A stretch of 64,000 bases of DNA from contig JAGKQI010000098.1 in NCBI GenBank assembly GCA_018806915.1, forward strand, positions 3,782,001 through 3,846,000, read 5' to 3'. The DNA is from Phytophthora colocasiae. Its lineage: Eukaryota > Oomycota > Peronosporomycetes > Peronosporales > Peronosporaceae. Shown one piece after another: positions 43,113 to 54,587 of this stretch; positions within the stretch are counted from its first letter, which is position 1, and each line of letters starts with the position of its first letter. A program made the position numbers and the translations under genes. The notes under the pieces were generated by a model. The model saw only the letters and a program-made list of their open reading frames with translations. It searched no databases and was not told the DNA's origin.

Positions 43113-44259
43113 CAGGGGTTCCGAAAATGTAATTGTTATTGCTAGCCAAAAGGTGCAATAAAATAATTCTGCATGTTGCACTGCAGGTGTGCCAGAAAAT
43201 TATTGGGGTTATTGCACCGCAATATATAGACGAACGTACCGAAGGTGTATATTGGTAGATTATTGGGGAGATCCTCTAACGATCTTGCGAACTGTACTCG
43301 CATTCCACAGCTTGCGATTTACCTTTAGGAACAAAATGTGTTCCAGATGCAAAGGCGTCATTCCCTGGCGGTACGACCCGAGCACTGCTTTCGCTTGACT
43401 AAAGAATTGCTCCACTATGTTCGAGGTAGGAGCGATGCAGGAGACGTGACCGCGATGTCGTGGCGCATTCTCGCGCTGGCGGCGTGCTTCCTCAAGAGCC
43501 CCGGATGCAAAACTTTATCAACAGCAGCAAGAGCTGCTGGCGCAATTCCTGGCTTTGATCTCCCGCCACAAGAGGTTCTAGCATTGCCGCTTGTTCCTGA
43601 AAGATATGCCTCCCGGCCTAGCAGTACGTCAACGCAACCATCTTCGAAGTCCCTGCTCTTGACGATTGACGCTGTTGGAGCAAGGGAGCTACCACAGGAA
43701 CTTGACGGATTAACGCGTCAAAGAGATCACGCACATCAAGCAGAGTCAGGTTTTCGCCGGGCTGCAACTGCTTCGACGTCAACTCAAACATCTCGAGGTC
43801 GTCCAGCGCATTCATGAGCAGTTTTTCTTTGCGTGGTGACGGCATCAAGGCCATCACGTCTGCGTCGTTCATTCCAACCAAGAATTCGCGCAGTTCAAAG
43901 TAACGACGTACCATTGCAAACGTCGACGACCACCGCGTTGATTAGCGCAATACTGGACTGAGAAGGGTTACTCGTCTAAAGCAATAAAAATAGTAAAACA
44001 GATTTCATACGGTTGTTTTGGCTTGAGGGTTTTTGAACGCTTGGGCAGAGCCTTGGACGACTTTGAGCGTGACGAATTCTTGGATGGAGCCATGGTAGAG
44101 GTGCAATTAACTGGTTGGTTGGTTGGAAGGCACTAGGGTTATTGGTCAGTAAACTTGAAAGTAAATAATTGGAAGCTTCGAAATGTGAACCTGGAAATAA
44201 ATTATTTTTTCGCTGAAAACGAAAAAAAAAAATAATCAATGACATTTTCGGAACCCCTG
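43113..44259 (-). mobile_element. hAT element copy 1, in the repeat array
   Basis: Ends are CAGGGGTTCCGAAAATGT and its complement (18 bp perfect), with an 8-bp duplication CCCACAAG (43105-43112 and 44260-44267), diagnostic of the hAT superfamily. It carries transposase remnants on the minus strand. 1,147 bp. Confidence 0.95.
43330..43914 (-). pseudogene. hAT transposase remnant (copy 1)
   Basis: Minus-strand fragments: MVRRYFELREFLVGMNDADV to LTLLDVRDLFDALI (43618-43914), then a second frame ending in the C-terminal dimerisation region (clearest in copies 2 and 3: APTSNIVEQFFSQAK, HLEHILFLKVNRKLWN). The catalytic domain upstream is missing. Non-autonomous. Confidence 0.8.
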
Positions 44260-45948
44260 CCCACAAGTACCAAACGTGCAGCGTAGAGCTGCGAGTGGGT
44301 CGTACCCGCCTGGAAGTCAACCACCAGTATCAGACGTGCAGTGCAGTGGGTCGCGGCCGCATGGAGTTCCACCTCGAGTATCAGACGTGCAGGGTATTGA
44401 GGGCGGATTGCAGCCGCACAGCAGCCACCCACAAGTACCAAACGTGCAGCGTAGAGCTGCGAGTGGGTCGTACCCGCCCGGAAGTCAATCACCAGTATCA
44501 GACGTGCAGTGCAGTGGGTCGCAGCCGCATGGAGTTCCACCTCGAGTATCAGACGTGCAGGGTATTGAGGGCGGATTGCAGCCGCACAGCAGCCACCCAC
44601 AAGTACCAAACGTGCAGCGTAGAGCTGCGAGTGGGTCGTACCCGCCTGGAAGTCAACCACCAGTATCAGACGTGCAGTGCAGTGGGTCGCGGCCGCATGG
44701 AGTTCCACCTCGAGTATCAGACGTGCAGGGTATTGAGGGCGGATTGCAGCCGCACAGCAGCCACCCACAAGTACTCTCAACCGTGCAGCGTAGAGCTGCG
44801 AGTGGGTCGTACCCGCCTGGAAGTCAACCACCAGTATCAGACGTGCAGTGCAGTGGGTCGCGGCCGCATGGAGTTCCACCTCGAGTATCAGACGTGCAGG
44901 GTATTGAGGGCGGATTGCAGCCGCACAGCAGCCACCCACAAGTACCAAACGTGCAGCGTAGAGCTGCGAGTGGGTCGTACCCGCCTGGAAGTCAACCACC
45001 AGTATCAGACGTGCAGTGCAGTGGGTCGCGGCCGCATGGAGTTCCACCTCGAGTATCAGACGTGCAGGGTATTGAGGGCGGATTGCAGCCGCACAGCAGC
45101 CACCCACAAGTACCAAACGTGCAGCGTAGAGTTGCGAGTGGGTCGTACCCGCCTGGAAGTCAACCACCAGTATCAGACGTGCGGTGCAGTGGGTCGCAGC
45201 CGCATGGAGTTCCACCTCGAGTATCAGACGTGCAGGGTATTGAGGGCGGATTGCAGCCGCACAGCAGCCACCCACAAGTACCAAACGTGCAGCGTAGAGC
45301 TGCGAGTGGGTCGTACCCGCCTGGAAGTCAACCACCAGTATCAGACGTGCAGTGCAGTGGGTCGCGGCCGCATGGAGTTCCACCTCGAGTATCAGACGTG
45401 CAGGGTATTGAGGGCGGATTGCAGCCGCACAGCAGCCACCCACAAGTACCAAACGTGCAGCGTAGAGCTGCGAGTGGGTCGTACCCGCCTGGAAGTCAAC
45501 CACCAGTATCAGACGTGCGGTGCAGTGGGTCGCAGCCGCATGGAGTTCCACCGAGTATCAGACGTGCAGGGTAGTGAGGGCGGATTGCAGCCGCACAGCA
45601 GCCACCCACAAGTACCAAACGTGCGGCGTAGAGCTGCGAGTGGGTCGTACCCGCCTGGAAGTCAACCACCAGTATCAGACGTGCAGTGCAGTGGGTCGCG
45701 GCCGCATGGAGTTCCACCTCGAGTATCAGACGTGCAGGGTATTGAGGGCGGATTGCAGCCGCACAGCAGCCACCCACAAGTACCAAACGTGAAGCGTAGA
45801 GCTGCAAGTTGGTCGTCCCCGCCTGGAAGTCAACCACCAGTATCAGACGTGCAGTGCAGTGGGTCGCAGCCGCATGGAGTTCCACCTCGAGTATCAGACG
45901 TGCAGGGTATTGAGGGCGGATTGCAGCCGCACAGCAGCCACCCACAAG
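44260..45948 (+). repeat. 168-bp tandem array 2 (about 10 units)
   Basis: The same unit as array 1. Unit variants occur in a similar order as in array 1, including a terminal unit with the AAGCGTAGAGCTGCAAGTTGG variant just before the next hAT copy, which shows that array plus hAT were duplicated together. It contains a 3-bp change (ACTCTCAACC) near 44775. Confidence 0.95.
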
Positions 45949-47100
45949 CAGGGGTTCCGAAAATGTAATTGTTATTGCTAGCCAAAAAGGTGCAATAAAA
46001 ATAATTCTGCATGTTGCACTGCAGGTGTGCCAGAAAATTATTGGGGTTATTGCACCGCAATATATAGACGAACGTACCGAAGGTGTATATTGGTAGATTA
46101 TTGGGGAGATCCTCTAACGATCTTGCGAACTGTACTCGCATTCCACAGCTTGCGATTTACCTTTAGGAACAAAATGTGTTCCAGATGCAAAGGCGTCATT
46201 CCCTGGCGGTACGACCCGAGCACTGCTTTCGCTTGACTAAAGAATTGCTCCACTATGTTCGAGGTAGGAGCGATGCAGGAGACGTGACCGCGATGTCGTG
46301 GCGCATTCTCGCGCTGGCGGCGTGCTTCCTCAAGAGCCACGGATGCAAAACTCTTATCAACAGCAGCAAGAGCTGCTGGCGCAATTCCTGGCTTTGATCT
46401 CCCCGCCACAAGAGGTTCTAGCATTGCCGCTTGTTCCCTGAAAGATATGCCTCCCGGCCTAGCAGTACGTCAACGCAACCATCTTCGAAGTCCCTGCTCT
46501 TGACGATTGACGCTGTTGGAGCAAGGAGCTACCACAGGAACTTGACGGATTAACGCGTCAAAGAGATCACGCACATCAAGCAGAGTCAGGTTTTCGCCGG
46601 GCTGCAACTGCTTCGACGTCAACTCAAACATCTCGAGGTCGTCCAGCGCATTCATGAGCAGTTTTTCTTTGCGTGGTGACGGCATCAAGGCCATCACGTC
46701 TGCGTCGTTCATTCCAACCAAGAATTCGCGCAGTTCAAAGTAACGACGTACCATTGCAAAACGTCGACGACCACCGCGTTGATTAGCGCAATACTGGACT
46801 GAGAAGGGTTACTCGTCTAAAGCAATAAAAATAGTAAAACAGATTTCATACGGTTGTTTTGGCTTGAGGGTTTTTGAACGCTTGGGCAGAGCCTTGGACG
46901 ACTTTGAGCGTGACGAATTCTTGGATGGAGCCATGGTAGAGGTGCAATTAACCGGTTGGTTGGTTGGAAGGCACTAGGGTTATTGGTCAGTAAACTTGAA
47001 AGTAAATAATTGGAAGCTTCGAAATGTGAACCTGGAAATAAATTATTTTTTCGCTGAAAACGAAAAAAAAAAATAATCAATGACATTTTCGGAACCCCTG
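45949..47100 (-). mobile_element. hAT element copy 2
   Basis: The same termini and the same CCCACAAG duplication (45941-45948, 47101-47108) at the same phase of the 168-bp unit as copy 1. 1,152 bp. Differs from copy 1 by a few single-base indels. Confidence 0.95.
46098..46754 (-). pseudogene. hAT transposase remnant (copy 2)
   Basis: 46754-46470 encodes the REFLVGMNDADVMALMPS segment and the LLDVRDLFDAL motif. 46424-46098 encodes the C-terminal dimerisation domain (CIAPTSNIVEQFFSQAK to VNRKLWNASTV). A frameshift separates them. The N-terminal BED finger and DDE core are absent. Confidence 0.85.
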
Positions 47101-47612
47101 CCCACAAGTACCAAACGTGCAGCGTAGAGCTGCGAGTGGGTCGTACCCGCCTGGAAGTCAACCACCAGTATCAGACGTGCAGTGCAGTGGGTCGCGGCCG
47201 CATGGAGTTCCACCTCGAGTATCAGACGTGCAGGGTATTGAGGGCGGATTGCAGCCGCACAGCAGCCACCCACAAGTACCAAACGTGCAGCGTAGAGCTG
47301 CGAGTGGGTCGTACCCGCCTGGAAGTCAACCACCAGTATCAGACGTGCAGTGCAGTGGGTCGCGGCCGCATGGAGTTCCACCTCGAGTATCAGACGTGCA
47401 GGGTATTGAGGGCGGATTGCAGCCGCACAGCAGCCACCCACAAGTACCAAACGTGAAGCGTAGAGCTGCAAGTTGGTCGTCCCCGCCTGGAAGTCAACCA
47501 CCAGTATCAGACGTGCAGTGCAGTGGGTCGCAGCCGCATGGAGTTCCACCTCGAGTATCAGACGTGCAGGGTATTGAGGGCGGATTGCAGCCGCACAGCA
47601 GCCACCCACAAG
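47101..47612 (+). repeat. 168-bp tandem array 3 (3 units)
   Basis: Three units between hAT copies 2 and 3. Its last two units match the ends of arrays 1 and 2, including the CAAGTTGG variant. Confidence 0.95.
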
Positions 47613-48765
47613 CAGGGGTTCCGAAAATGTAATTGTTATTGCTAGCCAAAAAGGTGCAATAAAAATAATTCTGCATGTTGCACTGCAGGTGTGCCAGAAA
47701 ATTATTGGGGTTATTGCACCGCAATATATAGACGAACGTACCGAAGGTGTATATTGGTAGATTATTGGGGAGATCCTCTAACGATCTTGCGAACTGTACT
47801 CGCATTCCACAGCTTGCGATTTACCTTTAGGAACAAAATGTGTTCCAGATGCAAAGGCGTCATTCCCTGGCGGTACGACCCGAGCACTGCTTTCGCTTGA
47901 CTAAAGAATTGCTCCACTATGTTCGAGGTAGGAGCGATGCAGGAGACGTGACCGCGATGTCGTGGCGCATTCTCGCGCTGGCGGCGTGCTTCCTCAAGAG
48001 CCACGGATGCAAAACTCTTATCAACAGCAGCAAGAGCTGCTGGCGCAATTCCTGGCTTTGATCTCCCCGCCACAAGAGGTTCTAGCATTGCCGCTTGTTC
48101 CCCTGAAAGATATGCCTCCCGGCCTAGCAGTACGTCAACGCAACCATCTTCGAAGTCCCTGCTCTTGACGATTGACGCTGTTGGAGCAAGGGAGCTACCA
48201 CAGGAACTTGACGGATTAACGCGTCAAAGAGATCACGCACATCAAGCAGAGTCAGGTTTTCGCCGGGCTGCAACTGCTTCGACGTCAACTCAAACATCTC
48301 GAGGTCGTCCAGCGCATTCATGAGCAGTTTTTCTTTGCGTGGTGACGGCATCAAGGCCATCACGTCTGCGTCGTTCATTCCAACCAAGAATTCGCGCAGT
48401 TCAAAGTAACGACGTACCATTGCAAACGTCGACGACCACCGCGTTGATTAGCGCAATACTGGACTGAGAAGGGTTACTCGTCTAAAGCAATAAAAATAGT
48501 AAAACAGATTTCATACGGTTGTTTTGGCTTGAGGGTTTTTGAACGCTTGGGCAGAGCCTTGGACGACTTTGAGCGTGACGAATTCTTGGATGGAGCCATG
48601 GTAGAGGTGCAATTAACCGGTTGGTTGGTTGGAAGGCACTAGGGTTATTGGTCAGTAAACTTGAAAGTAAATAATTGGAAGCTTCGAAATGTGAACCTGG
48701 AAATAAATTATTTTTTCGCTGAAAACGAAAAAAAAAAATAATCAATGACATTTTCGGAACCCCTG
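47613..48765 (-). mobile_element. hAT element copy 3
   Basis: 1,153 bp with CCCACAAG at 47605-47612 and 48766-48773. Nearly identical to copy 2. Confidence 0.95.
47762..48420 (-). pseudogene. hAT transposase remnant (copy 3)
   Basis: Same content as copy 2: the REFLVGMNDADV part at 48420-48124 and the dimerisation part at 48088-47762, in different frames. Confidence 0.85.
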
Positions 48766-50147
48766 CCCACAAGTACCAAACGTGCAGCGTAGAGCTGCGA
48801 GTGGGTCATGCCGCCTGGAAGTCAACCACCAGTATCAGACGTGCAGTGCAGTGGGTCGCGGCCGCATGAGTTCCACCTCGAGTATCAGACGTGCAGGGTA
48901 TTGAGGGCGGATTGCAGCCGCACAGCAGCCACCCACAAGTACCAAACGTGCAGCGTAGAGCTGCGAGTGGGTCGTACCCGCCCGGAAGTCAATCACCAGT
49001 ATCAGACGTGCAGTGCAGTGGGTCGCAGCCGCATGGAGTTCCACCTCGAGTATCAGACGTGCAGGGTATTGAGGGCGGATTGCAGCCGCACAGCAGCCAC
49101 CCACAAGTACCAAACGTGCAGCGTAGAGCTGCGAGTGGGTCGTACCCGCCTGGAAGTCAACCACCAGTATCAGACGTGCAGTGCAGTGGGTCGCGGCCGC
49201 ATGGAGTTCCACCTCGAGTATCAGACGTGCAGGGTATTGAGGGCGGATTGCAGCCGCACAGCAGCCACCCACAAGTACCAAACGTGAAGCGTAGAGCTGC
49301 AAGTTGGTCGTCCCCGCCTGGAAGTCAACCACCAGTATCAGACGTGCAGTGCAGTGGGTCGCAGCCGCATGGAGTTCCACCTCGAGTATCAGACGTGCAG
49401 GGTATTGAGGGGTACGACCCACTCGCAGCTCTACGCTGCACGTTTGGTACTTGTGGGTGGCTGCTGTGCGGCTGCAATCCGCCCTCAATACCCTGCACGT
49501 CTGATACTCGAGGTGGAACTCCATGCGGCTGCGACCCACTGCACTGCACGTCTGATACTGGTGGTTGACTTCCAGGCGGGTACGACCCACTCGCAACTCT
49601 ACGCTGCACGTTTGGTACTTGTGGGTGGCTGCTGTGCGGCTGCAATCCGCCCTCAATACCCTGCACGTCTGATACTCGAGGTGGAACTCCATGCGGCCGC
49701 GACCCACTGCACTGCACGTCTGATACTGGTGGTTAACTTCCAGGCGGGTACGACCCACTCGCAACTCTACGCTGCACGTTTGGTACTTGTGGGTGGCTGC
49801 TGTGCGGCTGCAATCCGCCCTCAATACCCTGCACGTCTGATACTCGAGGTGGAACTCCATGCGGCTGCGACCCACTGCACTGCACGTCTGATACTGGTGA
49901 TTGACTTCCGGGCGGGTACGACCCACTCGCAGCTCTACGCTGCACGTTTGGTACTTGTGGGTGGCTGCTGTGCGGCTGCAATCCGCCGCCTGGAAGTTAA
50001 CCACCAGTATCAGACGTGCAGTGCAGTGGGTCGCGGCCGCATGGAGTTCCACCTCGAGTATCAGACGTGCAGGGTATTGAGGGCGGATTGCAGCCGCACA
50101 GCAGCCACCCACAAGTACCAAACGTGCAGCGTAGAGCTGCGAGTGGG
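48766..50147 (+). repeat. 168-bp tandem array 4 (about 8 units, part inverted)
   Basis: Continues the array to the unique 3' end of the gene. 49412-49986 is in opposite orientation. Single-base losses near 48808 and 48868 (GGTCATGCC; CATGAGTTCC) distinguish its first unit. Confidence 0.93.
49412..49986 (-). other. Inverted block inside satellite array 4
   Basis: The orientation flips after GGTATTGAGG (49410) and flips back at AATCCGCC/GCCTGGAAG (49986/49987). About 575 bp (3.4 units) are reversed. Confidence 0.92.
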
Positions 50148-51056
50148 CCGCAGCGTGATGATGGTCAACACCGTGTACTCTACGTGAACCAGTGCTTATC
50201 GGAGTATGATTATGGAGACGGAGGTAACTCGAACGAGAACGAGGGAGAAGAGGCAGAGGAGCAGCGGAGCTGGGAATATGCATTGGAGAATTGGAGCAAC
50301 AGGACGAATTACGATGGAATATCTGTGTCTACACAGCGCCGAATGCGCAAGCGACCCCATGTTTCTCGTCTGGCCTGCCAAGGCCGCCAACCGGTGAACA
50401 CAGAAGAAGTTCTTGAGCCGCCTACACAAACCGTCTTCCGCAGAAAGGAACGACGGCGGAAGCAGCACCACCCGACACGTCACGTAGTACTTTGGCCTGA
50501 TGATGAAGAGCAAGAACAAGCTGTACAAGAAGAAGATAGCGCTGACTCGGATTCAGGTGGATGCATTGGCCTCAACCACGCACAACGTGAAATGACCATA
50601 AAGTGTATAAGACTGCAAGAAGGTCTTCGACCAGAGCGTATCTACTTATACTGTGCCATCGTCGGGGCACAGTACGCCGAATTTGGTGAGCTACAAGCTT
50701 GGGTGAGCTGGGAAACGTCATACGAGCCTCTCACGGCATTGACACGGACCGAAGCGTGGGCATACATCCCACTACTTCGCCGACCACAGCCGTTTCCCGA
50801 CGATGGCCCCCGTTATCCGAAGGTACGGATAGGGGGGACGCTTTACACACCCGAGGGCGAACTTCGCGTTTTAATTGAGTGGGAGGAAACCTTGGAGCCT
50901 CTACACAACCTTATATCTACAGATGTGAACCGAGTGGTGAAGTACATGGCCAGATACGAGTTTACAGCACATGCAAATGAGCGCTATAATTTTCAAATAA
51001 ATATAAAAACGTTCTTATTTCTTTACATCTTCGTCTTATTCCGTTATATGTATTGA
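50016..51056 (+). CDS. Repeat-expanded gene, C-terminal segment with two chromo-like motifs
   Basis: The frame leaves the last 168-bp unit at about 50147 (RRAASGPQRDDGQH) and runs through an acidic region (NENEGEEAEEQRS), a basic stretch (RRKERRRKQHH), a second acidic part (DDEEQEQAVQEEDS) and a C-terminal region with two similar motifs: AIVGAQYAEFGELQAWVSWETSYEPLTAL and VRIGGTLYTPEGELRVLIEWEETLEPLHNLI, written here in part as YAEFGELQAWVSWETSYEPL and YTPEGELRVLIEWEETLEPL. Both resemble the beta-strand core of chromodomains. The stop is TGA at 51054-51056. It may derive from a retroelement or be a host repeat protein. Confidence 0.6.
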   Translation: MQCSGSRPHGVPPRVSDVQGIEGGLQPHSSHPQVPNVQRRAASGPQRDDGQHRVLYVNQCLSEYDYGDGGNSNENEGEEAEEQRSWEYALENWSNRTNYDGISVSTQRRMRKRPHVSRLACQGRQPVNTEEVLEPPTQTVFRRKERRRKQHHPTRHVVLWPDDEEQEQAVQEEDSADSDSGGCIGLNHAQREMTIKCIRLQEGLRPERIYLYCAIVGAQYAEFGELQAWVSWETSYEPLTALTRTEAWAYIPLLRRPQPFPDDGPRYPKVRIGGTLYTPEGELRVLIEWEETLEPLHNLISTDVNRVVKYMARYEFTAHANERYNFQINIKTFLFLYIFVLFRYMY

Positions 51057-51470
51057 ATGTACCACACAAATCAAAGACAGAAGAGTAAAAACCAAACACA
51101 AATCCAACCAGCAGAGGTAGTATTCGCCCTTCATCGCGCGTCCAAGTCCGCAGAGGTGTGTGTGGCTAATAGCCGCCCCTCATCGCCGTCATGTTCTACC
51201 GGACAGGGATCCCAATCATGCATCCAAGAACTGTAGAGATGTGTGCGTGGCCAGTAGCCACTGGCATATTGTATTGAGCGAGCGTCAAGGACAGCAGAGG
51301 TGTGTGTGGCTAGTAGCCGCCCCTCATATTGAGCGTGTAATATCGAACGGACAAGAATCATGAAGGCGTGTGTAGGTAGTATCTAGCTTGCATTCAAGAA
51401 TCATGGAGGCGTGTGTGGTAAATAGTCGCCGCTCTTCTCGAAAGTGTTGTATCTCGCGGGCGTCTAGAAG
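51057..51470. repeat. Degenerate minisatellite upstream of piggyBac-like copy 1
   Basis: Irregular units of about 45-70 bp with cores GCGTGTGTGGCTAGTAGCCG and GCGTCCAAG. The same family lies at 54309-54587. The junction GGCGTGTGTGGTAAATAGTC near 51410-51426 is the unoccupied counterpart of the Gypsy-A insertion site. Confidence 0.8.
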
Positions 51471-51676
51471 CCGAATAGCAATATCCCCATAAAAGGGTAC
51501 TTATGAGAACCTCCAATACTTGAATTGTTCTTCGGTATAGTTGTAGAGGAGTTGTTGTGGTATATCAATAAGGAAATTAGTGGCTGGAAACAACAGCGCT
51601 GGATTATCCACATAAGTACAGAAGCCAGTTGAGGAGCTAGCCAAAGAGCCATACCGCTGCACCTCAAAACGCGGCG

Positions 51677-54309
51677 ATGACCGAAGCTAGGGGAAGCGAT
51701 CCTCCAACGATGCGAACGAGATCAACAGCGAAGTCACGGAAGGCTTCAGGTAGAGAGAAAAGAATGAGCAAACCTCCGCCGACTACCGATTCGACATTGG
51801 GGGTATTGCAGCCCACAAGCAATGTTGTCGTTACAACCGCGAGAGCAGCAACACGCAAAACGAAGAAACGGACGACAAGAACGATGAAGGCTTCTAGTGT
51901 GAAGAATTCTGTTGATTTTACAATCCCAAAACCGCGCGAGAATCACCAGGTCTTGCAGTCCAAATAAAGTTCGTTGCCGTCAAGCACGATATCTAAGTCA
52001 GCAGACGTTAGCGCGGCACAACGGTACCCGGTCAGTGGGGTTGATGTGCTTCGAAGTTCGGCGAAGAAACCGGTAACGACAGCGGAGCCATTTCCAGCAA
52101 CCGCAAATATAACTCGAGAAATTAGACCTGCAGCTCAATTTGAAGAGGGACTTCAACAACATCAAGCCAGAAGCCTCATTCAGACAGCTAGCAAAGCCAC
52201 ACCAGAAGTGAATCCGGATGTTGCTATGCCGCTAACAAGTATGACAACTAGCTTGGCGCTAACAACTCAAAATTGGGGCGTTGATTTCCAGCGAGACGAC
52301 TTTGAAGGAGAACGACATTGCAACGGGCGAGAGGCCTTAGAGCGTATTTGGGAATCAATGGGGAACAGAGACTCTGGTGCTAGTTACGCTCGAGAGAGAT
52401 CTTTAGTTCTAGCAGACGTGAATCGGGGGTCCGGGGTAGACTTAGCATCTCATGAAGCTTTGACTTCAGACTGCCCACCAGACAGTGATGAAGGGTCAGA
52501 TTCTGAAAATGCTGGGTTGACATGTGAAGATGTAGATATAATTTGGCACGACACAGTTCATGATTCAGACCTGGATACAATGGGTGGTGATATCAATGAC
52601 GATGACGCATTGCTCAGACTATCCAAGAACAAAAACGAAATCAAGTCATGGGAACAGACGGGATGGGAACAAGGTAACAACTTTGAATCTTTCCTTGGGA
52701 CAGAGTATACTCAATTTGGTTTGTGGTTTGATAAAGGGCCAGGTAGACTGGAGACAGAGTCGGAATATCCAGGACTTTATAAAGGCCAGTGGGGTCCAAC
52801 ACAAGGTGTACTGAAGTTCTCTGATTCCCCGATTGATCTTTTCTGGGTTTTCTTTCCTAAAGATTTACTAGAAACTATTGCTTTCGAAAGCAATAGATAT
52901 GCTTCGCAAACGGTGGATGATCGCGCACGCAAAATCAGAGATAAGCAAATTGCATCCTCTCGCCGTGGCTCAAGATTGAAGGATGTCGAGTCATTTCGCC
53001 AGATCCGCCAGCGCTTGCGCCAAATGGAAGAGTTCAGGCCCCACGAGTATGCAGTTCTTTTTGGTCTGCTAATTGCGAGAATGCTGTGCCCGCAGAAACG
53101 CCGGCTCGCATCGCATTGGAGTACGTCAAGCGTAGGGGCTGTTCCTGGGGGAACGTTTGGTGCTTGGATGGCTCGAAATCGGTGAGTACATATTGGTTAT
53201 ACTGGGTCGGGCTATTCTAAAGGTTTTATGATGCTGCTGATACATACAGATTCGACGAGCTTATGAGCTACCTTCACTTCTCTGATAATAGCGATCCAAG
53301 AGCGAGATGCGACAGAGCTTGGAAGATTCGACCTGTCATCGAATCGCTGCAGAGCACGTTTCTTCGAGGCTATACACCAGGACCTGTGCTATCGTTTGAT
53401 GAAGGAATGATCCCTTCGCATTCCAAATTCAACCGAACACGAGTGTACATGCGGGATAAACCTCACAAGTGGGGAACAAAGTTGTTCCTCACGTGCTGTC
53501 CTAAAACCTCCTACTGTATACGGTACGTTAAACATCATGTTCGGAAGCTAACAGTAACTAATCGTTAGGATACGTGCAAATAGATTGGAGGTGTACTGCG
53601 GTATGAAAGCTCATCTGGCCGGACCACAGACTATTGACAACAAATCCGGCCCTGCAGCGGTTCTTCGCAATATGGAAATGGTTTTACCACAAAATCGGCA
53701 TAGCTATCATGTTGTCGTGATTGATCGTTTTTACACTTCCGTAGCACTAGCTCTGGAGCTTCTTGCGCACAAGATCTACATGGTCGGGACCATTCAACCA
53801 CGGCGAATTGGATTCCCTTCAAGTTTGAAAGAAACCCGAAAAAAAGAGACCAGCAGACATCCCTCGAGGATCATACCAACTTGCCCGTTCGAAGACAACA
53901 CCTGAGATGGTTGCGTGCTGCTGGTGGGACTCAAAACCGGTTCACTTGTTGGCGACAGGGGCCAGTACTCAAGAGTTGGCCATTGGTACGTCTACGTATT
54001 ATTTGCATGTATTTTGCCAAATCTAATAGCTGGTTTGCAGGGAGAAAGACGTGGGTAGAAGGTGAGGCATCTGAAGTACCACGTGAAAGATTATCACGAG
54101 GGTATGGGTGGAGTCGATGTTCATGACCAACTTCGACTTCAGAGATACTCTGTACAGATGGCCTTCACGTTCAAGAAATACTACAAAACGTGAGTGCGGC
54201 TTGGTGGTATATGATCCTAAAGGTCTGGTCTAACCTATCTGTAGATTGTTTCTTGGACTTCTGGACATGGCTTTAGTGAATGCTTACGTCGTGCATCGTA
54301 GTTGCCGAC
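51677..54309 (+). pseudogene. piggyBac-like transposase gene, copy 1 (4 introns, damaged)
   Basis: A long N-terminal region from 51677, in one frame to 53181 apart from TAA at 51965-51967 (also present in copy 2). The DDE_Tnp_1_7-type core follows: RFDELMSYLHFSD, LSFDEGMIPSHSKFN (Asp), VVIDRFYTSVALALELL (Asp), GGVDVHDQLRLQRYS (Asp) and LFLGLLDMALVNAYVVHR. GT-AG introns that keep the phase are 53182-53249, 53523-53568, 53986-54040 and 54190-54244. One extra A in a seven-A run near 53836 shifts the frame, and another break is near 54065. The Cys-rich C-terminal finger expected of the family is missing; minisatellite follows directly. Confidence 0.85.
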
Positions 54310-54587
54310 CCTCATACTGTACCCTACTGATGTCCAAGCGCTGCTGAGGCGTGTGTGGCTAGTGGCCGCCCCTCATACTGTATCCAGCTGACGTCCAAGC
54401 GCCGCTGTGGTGTGTGTGGCTAGTGGCCGCCCCTCATATTAAATCTTGCAGACGTCCAAGCGCTGCTGAGGCGTGTGTGGCTAGTGGCCGCCCCTCATAT
54501 TGAGCGTGTAATATCGAACGGACAAGAATCATGTAGGCGTGTGTAGGTAGTATCTAGCTTGCATTCAAGAATCATGTAGGCGTGTGT
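54309..54587. repeat. Minisatellite between piggyBac copies, up to the Gypsy-A insertion
   Basis: Three units of about 60 bp with core GCGTGTGTGGCTAGTGGCCG and the spacer GACGTCCAAGCG, then sequence matching 51328-51418 base for base apart from two changes. It ends TGTGT (54583-54587), the left target duplication. Confidence 0.85.

Noticed and set aside
41654..45551. Long minus-strand frames of up to 449 codons in the satellite
   Set aside because: The 168-bp period is a multiple of three, so any stop-free frame in one unit stays open in all. The plus frame that joins the unique N- and C-termini is the plausible one.
43113..48765. Three independent hAT insertions into one hotspot
   Set aside because: Identical duplication, identical phase and shared neighbouring unit variants fit co-duplication with the array much better.
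41380..50147. CRISPR-like repeat array
   Set aside because: Units are directly adjacent 168-bp repeats without variable spacers, in a eukaryotic context.
49412..50187. Separate genes on the minus strand of array 4
   Set aside because: They are explained by the reversed satellite block; the sequence is the same unit.
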